The notes under the pieces were generated by a model that worked only from the letters and a program-made list of their open reading frames with translations, made no database searches and had not been told where the DNA came from. Of a stretch of DNA of 64,000 nucleotides, positions 1-13,653 are shown piece after piece; position 1 is the stretch's first letter, and every line of letters begins with the position of its first letter. The translations under genes were made by a program, and so were the position numbers. This DNA is from Excoecaria cochinchinensis. Taxonomy: Eukaryota; Streptophyta; Magnoliopsida; Malpighiales; Euphorbiaceae. The DNA is taken from contig CANTUQ010000295.1 of the NCBI GenBank assembly GCA_947683425.1, positions 186,001 to 250,000 of the forward strand, written 5' to 3'.

Positions 1-2885
1 TCGGATCCGAAATTTCACGATTTCTCGATTTTGGTGATTTTCCTAGTCGTACCCCTAGGAGAATCCGTAAAAATTCGTCGGATTCCGGCGAGGCCGATTC
101 TCGATGCGCTGTGACCGGCAAGCTTCCAGTAGCTATTCCAATCGAGTTTTCCTGAATTATTGGACTCGGATCCGAAATTTCACCACTTTTTACGATTTCT
201 CGATTTTGGTGATTTTCCCTAGTGGTACCCCTAGGGGAATCCGTAAAAATTCGTCGGATTTCGGCGATGGCGATTCTCGATGCGCTGTGACCGGCAAGCT
301 TCCAGTAGCTATTCCAATCGAGTTTTCCTGAATTATTGGACTCGGATCCGAAATTTCAGAACTTTTTACGATTTCTCGATTTTGGTGATTTCCCTAGTGG
401 TACCCCTAGGGGAATCCGTAAAAATTCATCGGATTCCGGCGAGGCCGATTCTCGATGCGCTGTGACCGGCAAGCTTCCAGTAGCTATTCAATCGAGTTTT
501 CCTGAATTATTGGACTCGCATCCGAAATTTCACCACTTTTTACGATTTCTCGATTTTGGTGATTTTCCCTAGTGGTACCCCTAGGGGAATCCGTAAAAAT
601 TCGTCGGATTCCGGCGAGGTCGATTCTCGATGCGCTGTGACCGGCAAGCTTCCAGTAGCTATTCCAATCGAGTTTTCCTGAATTATTGGACTCGGATCCG
701 AAATTTCACCACTTTTTACGATTTCTCGATTTTGGTGATTTTCCCTAGTGGTACCCCTAAGGGAATCCGTAAAAATTCGTCGGATTCTGGAGAGGCCGAT
801 TCTCGATGCGCTGTGACCGGCAAGCTTCCAGTAGCTATTCCAATCGAGTTTTCCTGAATTATTGGACTCGGATCCGAAATTTCACGATTTCTCGATTTGG
901 TGATTTTTCCTAGTCGTACCCCTAGGAGAATCCGTAAAAATTCGTCGGATTCCGGCGAGGCCGATTCTCGATGCGCTGTGACCGGCAAGCTTCCAGTAGC
1001 TATTCCAATCGAGTTTTCCTGAATTATTGGACTCGTATCCGAAATTTCACCACTTTTTACGATTTCTCGATTTTGGTGATTTTCCCTAGTGGTACCCCTA
1101 GGGGAATCCGTAAAAATTCGTCGGATTCCGGCGAGGCCGATTCTCGATGCGCTGTGACCGGCAAGCTTCCAGTAGCTATTCCAATCGAGTTTTCCTGAAT
1201 TATTGGACTCGGATCCGAAATTTCACCACTTTTTACGATTTCTCGATTTTGGTGATTTTCCCTAGTGGTACCCCTAGGGGAATCCGTAAAAATTCGTCGG
1301 ATTCCGGTGAGGCCGATTCTCGATGCGCTGTGACCGGCAAGCTTCCAGTAGCTATTCCAATCGAGTTTTCCTGAATTATTGGACTCGGATCCGAATTTCA
1401 CCACTTTTTACGATTTCTCGATTTTGGTGATTTTCCCTAGTGGTACCCCTAGGGGAATCCGTAAAAATTCGTCGGATTCCGGTGAGGCCGATTCTCGATG
1501 CGCTGTGACCGGCAAGCTTCCAGTAGCTATTCCAATCGAGTTTTCCCTGAATTATTTGACTCGGATCCGAAATTTCACGATTTCTCGATTTGGTGATTTT
1601 TCCTAGTGGTACCCCTAGGAGAATCCGTAAAAATTCGTCGGATTCCTGCGAGGCCGATTCTCGATGCGCTGTGACCGGCAAGCTTCCAGTAGCTATTCCA
1701 ATCGAGTTTTCCTGAATTATTGGACTCGGATCCGAAATTTCACCACTTTTTACGATTTCTCGATTTTGGTGATTTTCCCTAGTGGTACCCCTAGGGGAAT
1801 CCGTAAAAATTCGTCGGATTCCGGCGAGGCCGATTCTCGATGCGCTGTGACCGGCAAGCTTCCAGTAGCTATTCCAATCGAGTTTTCCTGAATTATTGGA
1901 CTCGGATCCGAAATTTTACAACTTTTTACGATTTCTCGATTTTTGTGATTTTCCCTAGTGGTACCCCTAAGGGAATCCGTAAAAATTTGTCGGATTCCGA
2001 CGAGGCCGATTCTCGATGCGCTGTGACCGGCAAGCTTCCAGTAGCTATTCCAATCGAGTTTTCCTGAATTATTGGACTCGGATCCGAAATTTCAGAACTT
2101 TTTACGATTTCTCGATTTTGGTGATTTTCCCTAGTGGTACCCTTAGGGGAATCCGTAAAAATTCATCGGATTCCGGCGAGGCCGATTCTCGATGCGCTGT
2201 GACGGCAAGCTTCCAGTAGCTATTCCAATCGAGTTTTCCTGAATTATTGGACTCGCATCCGAAATTTCACCACTTTTTACGATTCTCGATTTTGGTGATT
2301 TTCCCTAGTGGTACCCCTAGGGGAATCCGTAAAAATTCGTCGGATTCCGGCGAGGTCGATTCTCGATGCGCTGTGACCGGCAAGCTTCCAGTAGCTATTC
2401 CAATCGAGTTTTCCTGAATTATTGGACTCGGATCCGAAATTTCACCACTTTTTACGATTTCTCGATTTTGGTGATTTTCCCTAGTGGTACCCCTAAGGGA
2501 ATCCGTAAAAATTCGTCGGATTCCGGAGAGGCCGATTCTCGATGCGCTGTGACCGGCAAGCTTCCAGTAGCTATTCCAATCGAGTTTTCCTGAATTATTG
2601 GACTCGGATCCGAAATTTCACGATTTCTCGATTTTTGGTGATTTTTCCTAGTCGTACCCCTAGGAGAATCCGTAAAAATTCGTCGGATTCCGGCGAGGCC
2701 GATTCTCGATGCGCTGTGACCGGCAAGCTTCCAGTAGCTATTTCCAATCGAGTTTTCCTGAATTATTGGACTCGGATCCGAAATTTCACCACTTTTTACG
2801 ATTTCTCGATTTTGGTGATTTTCCCTAGTGGTACCCCTAGGGGAATCCGTAAAAATTCGTCGGATTTCGGCGAGGGCGATTCTCG

Positions 2886-4500
2886 ATGCGCTGTGACCGG
2901 CAAGCTTCCAGTAGCTATTCCAATCGAGTTTTCCTGAATTATTGGACTCGGATCCGAAATTTCAGAACTTTTTACGATTTCTCGATTTTGGTGATTTTCC
3001 CTAGTGGTACCCCTAGGGGAATCCGTAAAAATTCATCGGATTCCGGCGAGGCCGATTCTCGATGCGCTGTGACCGGCAAGCTTCCAGTAGCTATTCCAAT
3101 CGAGTTTTCCTGAATTATTGGACTCGCATCCGAAATTTCACCACTTTTTACGATTTCTCGATTTTGGTGATTTTCCCTAGTGGTACCCCTAGGGGAATCC
3201 GTAAAAATTCGTCGGATTCCGGCGAGGTCGATTCTCGATGCGCTGTGACCGGCAAGCTTCCAGTAGCTATTCCAATCGAGTTTTCCTGAATTATTGGACT
3301 CGGATCCGAAATTTCACCACTTTTTACGATTTCTCGATTTTGGTGATTTTCCCTAGTGGTACCCCTAAGGGAATCCGTAAAAATTCGTCGGATTCCGGAG
3401 AGGCCGATTCTCGATGCGCTGTGACCGGCAAGCTTCCAGTAGCTATTCCAATCGAGTTTTCCTGAATTATTGGACTCGGATCCGAAATTTCACGATTTCT
3501 CGATTTTGGTGATTTTTCCTAGTCGTACCCCTAGGAGAATCCGTAAAAATTCGTCGGATTCCGGCGAGGCCGATTCTCGATGCGCTGTGACCGGCAAGCT
3601 TCAGTAGCTATTCCAATCGAGTTTTCCTGAATTATTGGACTCGGATCCGAAATTTCACCACTTTTTACGATTTCTCGATTTTGGTCATTTTCCCTAGTGG
3701 TACCCCTAGGGGAATCCGTAAAAATTCGTCGGATTCCGGCGAGGCCGATTCTCGATGCGCTGTGACCGGCAGCTTCCAGTAGCTATTCCAATCGAGTTTT
3801 CCTGAATTATTGGACTCGGATCCGAAATTTCACCACTTTTACGATTTCTCGATTTTGGTGATTTTCCCTAGTGGTACCCCTAGGGGAATCCGTAAAAATT
3901 CGTCGGATTCCGGTGAGGCCGATTCTCGATGCGCTGTGACCGGCAAGCTTCCAGTAGCTATTCCAATCGAGTTTTCCTGAATTATTGGACTCGGATCCGA
4001 AATTTCACGATTTCTCGATTTTGGTGATTTTCCCTAGTGGTACCCCTAGGGGAATCCGTAAAAATTCGTCGGATTCCGGCGAGGCCGATTCTCGATGCGC
4101 TGTGACCGGCAAGCTTCCAGTAGCTATTCCAATCGAGTTTTCCTGAATTATTGGACTCGGATCCGAAATTTCACCACTTTTTACGATTTCTCGATTTTGG
4201 TGATTTTCCCTAGTGGTACCCCTAGGGGAATCCGTAAAAATTCGTCGGATTCCGGTGAGGCCGATTCTCGATGCGCTGTGACCGGCAAGCTTCCAGTAGC
4301 TATTCCAATCGAGTTTTCCTGAATTATTGGACTCGGATCCGAAATTTCACGATTTCTCGATTTTGTGATTTTCCCTAGTGGTACCCCTAGGGGAATCCGT
4401 AAAAATTCGTCGGATTTCGGCGAGTCCGATTCTCGATGCGCTGTGACCGGCAAGCTTCCAGTAGCTATTCCAATCGATTTTTCCTGAATTATTGGACTCA
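2886..4500 (+). repeat. Long satellite block, copy 1 of 3
   Basis: This run of monomers shares a series of private variants with 5306-7615 and 11562-13530. The series is the B-C-D-E markers, then 'ttttggtcatttt' (near 3685), then 'cgagtccgatt', 'atcgattttt' and 'gactcagatcc'. The match ends near 4500, where 'cagaac' follows instead of 'accactttttagg'. Confidence 0.7.
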
Positions 4501-5305
4501 GATCCGAAATTTCAGAACTTTTTACGATTTCTCGATTTTGGTGATTTTCCCTAGTGGTACCCTTAGGGGAATCCGTAAAAATTCATCGGATTCCGGCGAG
4601 GCCGATTCTCGATGCGCTGTGACCGGCAAGCTTCCAGTAGCTATTCCAATCGAGTTTTCCTGAATTATTGGACTCGCATCCGAAATTTCACCACTTTTTA
4701 CGATTTCTCGATTTTGGTGATTTTCCCTAGTGGTACCCCTAGGGGAATCCGTAAAAATTCGTCGGATTCCGGCGAGGTCGATTCTCGATGCGCTGTGACC
4801 GGCAAGCTTCCAGTAGCTATTCCAATCGAGTTTTCCTGAATTATTGGACTCGGATCCGAAATTTCACCACTTTTTACGATTTCTCGATTTTGGTGATTTT
4901 CCCTAGTGGTACCCCTAAGGGAATCCGTAAAAATTCGTCGGATTCCGGAGAGGCCGATTCTCGATGCGCTGTGACCGGCAAGCTTCCAGTAGCTATTCCA
5001 ATCGAGTTTTCCTGAATTATTGGACTCGGATCCGAAATTTCACGATTTCTCGATTTTGGTGATTTTTCCTAGTCGTACCCCTAGGAGAATCCGTAAAAAT
5101 TCGTCGGATTCCGGCGAGGCCGATTCTCGATGCGCTGTGACCGGCAAGCTTCCAGTAGCTATTCCAATCGAGTTTTCCTGAATTATTGGACTCGGATCCG
5201 AAATTTCACCACTTTTTACGATTTCTCGATTTTGGTGATTTTCCCTAGTGGTACCCCTAGGGGAATCCGTAAAAATTCGTCGGATTTCGGCGAGGGCGAT
5301 TCTCG

Positions 5306-7615
5306 ATGCGCTGTGACCGGCAAGCTTCCAGTAGCTATTCCAATCGAGTTTTCCTGAATTATTGGACTCGGATCCGAAATTTCAGAACTTTTTACGATTT
5401 CTCGATTTTGGTGATTTTCCCTAGTGGTACCCCTAGGGGAATCCGTAAAAATTCATCGGATTCCGGCGAGGCCGATTCTCGATGCGCTGTGACCGGCAAG
5501 CTTCCAGTAGCTATTCCAATCGAGTTTTCCTGAATTATTGGACTCGCATCCGAAATTTCACCACTTTTTACGATTTCTCGATTTTGGTGATTTTCCCTAG
5601 TGGTACCCCTAGGGGAATCCGTAAAAATTCGTCGGATTCCGGCGAGGTCGATTCTCGATGCGCTGTGACCGGCAAGCTTCCAGTAGCTATTCCAATCGAG
5701 TTTTCCTGAATTATTGGACTCGGATCCGAAATTTCACCACTTTTTACGATTTCTCGATTTTGGTGATTTTCCCTAGTGGTACCCCTAAGGGAATCCGTAA
5801 AAATTCGTCGGATTCCGGAGAGGCCGATTCTCGATGCGCTGTGACCGGCAAGCTTCCAGTAGCTATTCCAATCGAGTTTTCCTGAATTATTGGACTCGGA
5901 TCCGAAATTTCACGATTTCTCGATTTTGGTGATTTTTCCTAGTCGTACCCCTAGGAGAATCCGTAAAAATTCGTCGGATTCCGGCGAGGCCGATTCTCGA
6001 TGCGCTGTGACCGGCAAGCTTCCAGTAGCTATTCCAATCGAGTTTTCCTGAATTATTGGACTCGGATCCGAAATTTCACCACTTTTTACGATTTCTCGAT
6101 TTTGGTCATTTTCCCTAGTGGTACCCCTAGGGGAATCCGTAAAAATTCGTCGGATTCCGGCGAGGCCGATTCTCGATGCGCTGTGACCGGCAAGCTTCCA
6201 GTAGCTATTCCAATCGAGTTTTCCTGAATTATTGGACTCGGATCCGAAATTTCACCACTTTTTACGATTTCTCGATTTTGGTGATTTTCCCTAGTGGTAC
6301 CCCTAGGGGAATCCGTAAAAATTCGTCGGATTCCGGTGAGGCCGATTCTCGATGCGCTGTGACCGGCAAGCTTCCAGTAGCTATTCCAATCGAGTTTTCC
6401 TGAATTATTGGACTCGGATCCGAAATTTCACGATTTCTCGATTTTGGTGATTTTCCCTAGTGGTACCCCTAGGGGAATCCGTAAAAATTCGTCGGATTCC
6501 GGCGAGGCCGATTCTCGATGCGCTGTGACCGGCAAGCTTCCAGTAGCTATTCCAATCGAGTTTTCCTGAATTATTGGACTCGGATCCGAAATTTCACCAC
6601 TTTTTACGATTTCTCGATTTTGGTGATTTTCCCTAGTGGTACCCCTAGGGGAATCCGTAAAAATTCGTCGGATTCCGGTGAGGCCGATTCTCGATGCGCT
6701 GTGACCGGCAAGCTTCCAGTAGCTATTCCAATCGAGTTTTCCTGAATTATTGGACTCGGATCCGAAATTTCACGATTTCTCGATTTTGGTGATTTTCCCT
6801 AGTGGTACCCCTAGGGGAATCCGTAAAAATTCGTCGGATTTCGGCGAGTCCGATTCTCGATGCGCTGTGACCGGCAAGCTTCCAGTAGCTATTCCAATCG
6901 ATTTTTCCTGAATTATTGGACTCAGATCCGAAATTTCACCACTTTTTAGGATTTCTCGATTTTGGTGATTTTCCCTAGTGGTACCCCTAGGGGAATCCGT
7001 AAAAATTTGTCGGATTTCGGCGACCCCGATTCTCGATGCGCTGTGACCGGCAAGCTTCCAGTAGCTATTCCAATCGAGTTTTCCTGAATTATTGGACTCG
7101 GATCCGAAATTTCACAACTTTTTACGATTTCTCGATTTTGGTGATTTTCCCTAGTGGTACCCCTAGGGGAATCCATAAAAATTCATCGGATTCCGGCGTG
7201 GCCGATTCTCGATGCGCTGTGACCGGCAAGCTTCCAGTAGCTATTCCAATCGAGTTTTCCTGAATTATTGGACTCGGATCCGAAATTTCACCACTTTTTA
7301 CGATTTCTCGATTTTGGTGATTTTCCCTAGTGGTACCCCTAGGGGAATCCGTAAAAATTCGTCGGATTCCGGCGAGGTCGATTCTCGATGCGCTGTGACC
7401 GGCAAGCTTCCAGTAGCTATTCCAATCGAGTTTTCCTGAATTATTGGACTCGGATCCGAAATTTCACCACTTTTTATCATATCTCGATTTTGGTGATTTT
7501 CCCTAGTGGTACCCCTAGGGGAATCCGTAAAAATTCGTCGGATTCCGGCGAGGCCGATTCTCGATGCGCTGTGACCGGCAAGCTTCCAGTAGCTATTCCA
7601 ATCGAGTTTTCCTGA
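5306..7615 (+). repeat. Long satellite block, copy 2 of 3
   Basis: It matches 11562-13530 at an offset of 6,256 bp up to about 6350, then 5,914 bp beyond about 6860. The change is explained by an extra 342-bp dimer (176+166) in this copy. Shared private marks include 'ggtcatttt' (6105 / 12361), 'tttttagg' (near 6945 / 12860), 'cgaccccgatt' (7021 / 12935), 'gaatccat' and 'tttttatcatatctcg' (7475 / 13388). Confidence 0.8.
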
Positions 7616-10600
7616 ATTATTTGACTCGGATCCGAAATTTCACGATTTCTCGATTTTGGTGATTTTTCCTAGTGGTACCCCTAGGAGAATCCGTAAAAAT
7701 TCGTCGGATTCCTGCGAGGCCGATTCTCGATGCGCTGTGACCGGCAAGCTTCCAGTAGCTATTCCAATCGAGTTTTCCTGAATTATTGGACTCGGATCCG
7801 AAATTTCACCACTTTTTACGATTTCTCGATTTTGGTGATTTTCCCTAGTGGTACCCCTAGGGGAATCCGTAAAAATTCGTCGGATTCCGGCGAGGCCGAT
7901 TCTCGATGCGCTGTGACCGGCAAGCTTCCAGTAGCTATTCCAATCGAGTTTTCCTGAATTATTGGACTCGGATCCGAAATTTTACAACTTTTTACGATTT
8001 CTCGATTTTTGTTATTTTCCCTAGTGGTACCCCTAGGGGAATCCGTAAAAATTTGTCGGATTCCGGCGAGGCCGATTCTCGATGCGCTGTGACCGGCAAG
8101 CTTCCAGTAGCTATTCCAATCGAGTTTTCCTGAATTATTGGACTCGGATCCGAAATTTCACGATTTCTCGATTTTGGTGATTTTTCCTAGTGGTACCCCT
8201 AGGGGAATCCGTAAAAATTCGTCGGATTTCGGCGAGGCCGATTCTCGATGCGCTGTGACCGGCAAGCTTCCAGTAGCTATTCCAATCGAGTTTTCCTGAA
8301 TTATTGGACTCGGATCCGAAATTTCACCACTTTTTACGATTTCTCGATTTTGGTGATTTTCCCTAGTGGTACCCCTAGGGGAATCCGTAAAAATTCGTCG
8401 GATTCCGGCGAGGCCGATTCTCGATGCGCTGTGACCGGCAAGCTTCCAGTAGCTATTCCAATCGAGTTTTCCTGAATTATTGGACTCGGATCCGAAATTT
8501 CACCACTTTTTATGATTTCTCGATTTTGGTGATTTTCCCTAGTGGTACCCCTAGGGGAATCCGTAAAAATTCGTCGGATTCCGGCGAGGCCGATTCTCGA
8601 TGCGCTGTGACCGGCAAGCTTCCAGTAGCTATTCCAATCGAGTTTTCCTGAATTATTGGACTCGGATCCGAAATTTCACCACTTTTTACGATTTCTCGAT
8701 TTTGGTGATTTTCCCTAGTGGTACCCCTAGGGGAATCCGTAAAAATTCGTCGGATTCCGGCGAGGCCGATTCTCGATGCGCTGTGACCGGCAAGCTTCCA
8801 GTAGCTATTCCAATCGAGTTTTCCTGAATTATTGGACTCGGATCCGAAATTTTACAACTTTTTACGATTTCTCGATTTTTGTGATTTTCCCTAGTGGTAC
8901 CCCTAGGGGAATCCGTAAAAATTTGTCGGATTCCGGCGAGGCCGATTCTCGATGCGCTGTGACCGGCAAGCTTCCAGTAGCTATTCCAATCGAGTTTTCC
9001 TGAATTATTGGACTCGGATCCGAAATTTCAGAACTTTTTACGATTTCTCGATTTTGGTGATTTTCCCTAGTGGTACCCCTAGGGGAATCCGTAAAAATTC
9101 ATCGGATTCCGGCGAGGCCGATTCTCGATGCGCTGTGACCGGCAAGCTTCCAGTAGCTATTCCAATCGAGTTTTCCTTAATTATTGGACTCGCATCCGAA
9201 ATTTCACCACTTTTTACGATTTCTCGATTTTGGTGATTTTCCCTAGTGGTACCCCTAGGGGAATCCGTAAAAATTCGTCGGATTCCGGCGAGGTCGATTC
9301 TCGATGCGCTGTGACCGGCAAGCTTCCAGTAGCTATTCCAATCGAGTTTTCCTGAATTATTGGACTCGGATCCGAAATTTCACCACTTTTTACGATTTCT
9401 CGATTTTGGTGATTTTCCCTAGTGGTACCCCTAAGGGAATCCGTAAAAATTCGTCGGATTCCGGAGAGGCCGATTCTCAATGCGCTGTGACCGGCAAGCT
9501 TCCAGTAGCTATTCCAATCGAGTTTTCCTGAATTATTGGACTCGGATCCGAAATTTCACGATTTCTCGATTTTGGTGATTTTTCCTAGTCGTACCCCTAG
9601 GAGAATCCGTAAAAATTCGTCGGATTCCGGCGAGGCCGATTCTCGATGCGCTGTGACCGGCAAGCTTCCAGTAGCTATTCCAATCGAGTTTTCCTGAATT
9701 ATTGGACTCGGATCCGAAATTTCACCACTTTTTACGATTTCTCGATTTTGGTGATTTTCCCTAGTGGTACCCCTAGGGGAATCCGTAAAAATTCGTCGGA
9801 TTTCGGCGAGGGCGATTCTCGATGCGCTGTGACCGGCAAGCTTCCAGTAGCTATTCCAATCGAGTTTTCCTGAATTATTGGACTCGGATCCGAAATTTCA
9901 GAACTTTTTACGATTTCTCGATTTTGGTGATTTTCCCTAGTGGTACCCCTAGGGGAATCCGTAAAAATTCATCGGATTCCGGCGAGGCCGATTCTCGATG
10001 CGCTGTGACCGGCAAGCTTCCAGTAGCTATTACAATCGAGTTTTCCTGAATTATTGGACTCGCATCCGAAATTTCACCACTTTTTACGATTTCTCGATTT
10101 TGGTGATTTTCCCTAGTGGTACCCCTAGGGGAATCCGTAAAAATTCGTCGGATTCCGGCGAGGTCGATTCTCGATGCGCTGTGACCGGCAAGCTTCCAGT
10201 AGCTATTCCAATCGAGTTTTCCTGAATTATTGGACTCGGATCCGAAATTTCACCACTTTTTACGATTTCTCGATTTTGGTGATTTTCCCTAGTGGTACCC
10301 CTAAGGGAATCCGTAAAAATTCGTCGGATTCCGGAGAGGCCGATTCTCGATGCGTTGTGACCGGCAAGCTTCCAGTAGCTATTCCAATCGAGTTTTCCTG
10401 AATTATTGGACTCGGATCCGAAATTTCACGATTTCTCGATTTTGGTGATTTTTCCTAGTCGTACCCCTAGGAGAATCCGTAAAAATTCGTCGGATTCCGG
10501 CGAGGCCGATTCTCGATGCGCTGTGACCGGCAAGCTTCCAGTAGCTATTCCAATCGAGTTTTCCTGAATTATTGGACTCGGATCCGAAATTTCACCACTT

Positions 10601-11561
10601 TTTACGATTTCTCGATTTTGGTGATTTTCCCTAGTGGTACCCCTAGGGGAATCCGTAAAAATTCGTCGGATTCCGGCGAGGCCGATTCTCGATGCGCTGT
10701 GACCGGCAAGCTTCCAGTAGCTATTCCAATCGAGTTTTCCTGAATTATTGGACTCGGATCCGAAATTTCACCACTTTTTACGATTTCTCGATTTTGGTGA
10801 TTTTCCCTAGTGGTACCCCTAGGGGAATCCGTAAAAATTCGTCGGATTCCGGTGAGGCCGATTCTCGATGCGCTGTGACCGGCAAGCTTCCAGTAGCTAT
10901 TCCAATCGAGTTTTCCTGAATTATTGGACTCGGATCCGAAATTTCACCACTTTTTACGATTTCTCGATTTTGGTGATTTTCCCTAGTGGTACCCCTAGGG
11001 GAATCCGTAAAAATTCGTCGGATTCCGGTGAGGCCGATTCTCGATGCGCTGTGACCGGCAAGCTTCCAGTAGCTATTCCAATCGAGTTTTCCTGAATTAT
11101 TTGACTCGGATCCGAAATTTCACGATTTCTCGATTTTGGTGATTTTTCCTAGTGGTACCCCTAGGAGAATCCGTAAAAATTCGTCGGATTCCTGCGAGGC
11201 CGATTCTCGATGCGCTGTGACCGGCAAGCTTCCAGTAGCTATTCCAATCGAGTTTTCCTGAATTATTGGACTCGGATCCGAAATTTCACCACTTTTTACG
11301 ATTTCTCGATTTTGGTGATTTTCCCTAGTGGTACCCCTAGGGGAATCCGTAAAAATTCGTCGGATTCCGGCGAGGCCGATTCTCGATGCGCTGTGACCGG
11401 CAAGCTTCCAGTAGCTATTCCAATCGAGTTTTCCTGAATTATTGGACTCGGATCCGAAATTTTACAACTTTTTACGATTTCTCGATTTTTGTGATTTTCC
11501 CTAGTGGTACCCCTAAGGGAATCCGTAAAAATTTGTCGGATTCCGGCGAGGCCGATTCTCG

Positions 11562-13530
11562 ATGCGCTGTGACCGGCAAGCTTCCAGTAGCTATTCCAAT
11601 CGAGTTTTCCTGAATTATTGGACTCGGATCTGAAATTTCAGAACTTTTTACGATTTCTCGATTTTGGTGATTTTCCCTAGTGGTACCCCTAGGGGAATCC
11701 GTAAAAATTCATCGGATTCCGGCGAGGCCGATTCTCGATGCGCTGTGACCGGCAAGCTTCCAGTAGCTATTCCAATCGAGTTTTCCTGAATTATTGGACT
11801 CGCATCCGAAATTTCACCACTTTTTACGATTTCTCGATTTTGGTGATTTTCCCTAGTGGTACCCCTAGGGGAATCCGTAAAAATTCGTCGGATTCCGGCG
11901 AGGTCGATTCTCGATGCGCTGTGACCGGCAAGCTTCCAGTAGCTATTCCAATCGAGTTTTCCTGAATTATTGGACTCGGATCCGAAATTTCACCACTTTT
12001 TACGATTTCTCGATTTTGGTGATTTTCCCTAGTGGTACCCCTAAGGGAATCCGTAAAAATTCGTCGGATTCCGGAGAGGCCGATTCTCGATGCGCTGTGA
12101 CCGGCAAGCTTCCAGTAGCTATTCCAATCGAGTTTTCCTGAATTATTGGACTCGGATCCGAAATTTCACGATTTCTCGATTTTGGTGATTTTTCCTAGTC
12201 GTACCCCTAGGAGAATCCGTAAAAATTCGTCGGATTCCGGCGAGGCCGATTCTCGATGCGCTGTGACCGGCAAGCTTCCAGTAGCTATTCCAATCGAGTT
12301 TTCCTGAATTATTGGACTCGGATCCGAAATTTCACCACTTTTTACGATTTCTCGATTTTGGTCATTTTCCCTAGTGGTACCCCTAGGGGAATCCGTAAAA
12401 ATTCGTCGGATTCCGGCGAGGCCGATTCTCGATGCGCTGTGACCGGCAAGCTTCCAGTAGCTATTCCAATCGAGTTTTCCTGAATTATTGGACTCGGATC
12501 CGAAATTTCACCACTTTTTACGATTTCTCGATTTTGGTGATTTTCCCTAGTGGTACCCCTAGGGGAATCCGTAAAAATTCGTCGGATTCCGGTGAGGCCG
12601 ATTCTCGATGCGCTGTGACCGGCAAGCTTCCAGTAGCTATTCCAATCGAGTTTTCCTGAATTATTGGACTCGGATCCGAAATTTCACGATTTCTCGATTT
12701 TGGTGATTTTCCCTAGTGGTACCCCTAGGGGAATCCGTAAAAATTCGTCGGATTTCGGCGAGTCCGATTCTCGATGCGCTGTGACCGGCAAGCTTCCAGT
12801 AGCTATTCCAATCGATTTTTCCTGAATTATTGGACTCAGATCCGAAATTTCACAACTTTTTAGGATTTCTCGATTTTGGTGATTTTCCCTAGTGGTACCC
12901 CTAGGGGAATCCGTAAAAATTTGTCGGATTTCGGCGACCCCGATTCTCGATGCGCTGTGACCGGCAAGCTTCCAGTAGCTATTCCAATCGAGTTTTCCTG
13001 AATTATTGGACTCGGATCCGAAATTTCACAACTTTTTACGATTTCTCGATTTTGGTGATTTTCCCTAGTGGTACCCCTAGGGGAATCCATAAAAATTCAT
13101 CGGATTCCGGCGAGGCCGATTCTCGATGCGCTGTGACCGGCAAGCTTCCAGTAGCTATTCCAATCGAGTTTTCCTGAATTATTGGACTCGGATCCGAAAT
13201 TTCACCACTTTTTACGATTTCTCGATTTTGGTGATTTTCCCTAGTGGTACCCCTAGGGGAATCCGTAAAAATTCGTCGGATTCCGGCGAGGTCGATTCTC
13301 GATGCGCTGTGACCGGCAAGCTTCCAGTAGCTATTCCAATCGAGTTTTCCTGAATTATTGGACTCGGATCCGAAATTTCACCACTTTTTATCATATCTCG
13401 ATTTTGGTGATTTTCCCTAGTGGTACCCCTAGGGGAATCCGTAAAAATTCGTCGGATTCCGGCGAGGCCGATTCTCGATGCGCTGTGACCGGCAAGCTTC
13501 CAGTAGCTATTCCAATCGAGTTTTCCTGAA
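11562..13530 (+). repeat. Long satellite block, copy 3 of 3
   Basis: Partner of 5306-7615, with the same ordered private variants but lacking one 342-bp dimer. Similarity stops near 13530, where this copy goes on with a long monomer and the other with a short one. Confidence 0.8.
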
Positions 13531-13653
13531 TTATTGGACTCGGATCCGAAATTTCACCACTTTTTATGATTTCTCGATTTTGGTGATTTTCCCTAGTGGT
13601 ACCCCTAGGGGAATCCGTAAAAATTCGTCGGATTCCGGCGAGGCCGATTCTCG

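Noticed and set aside
716..1681. Longer antisense frames (90-147 codons) across satellite monomers
   Set aside because: They arise when 1-bp indels or a short monomer shift the frame; sequence and positions follow the repeat, not a gene.
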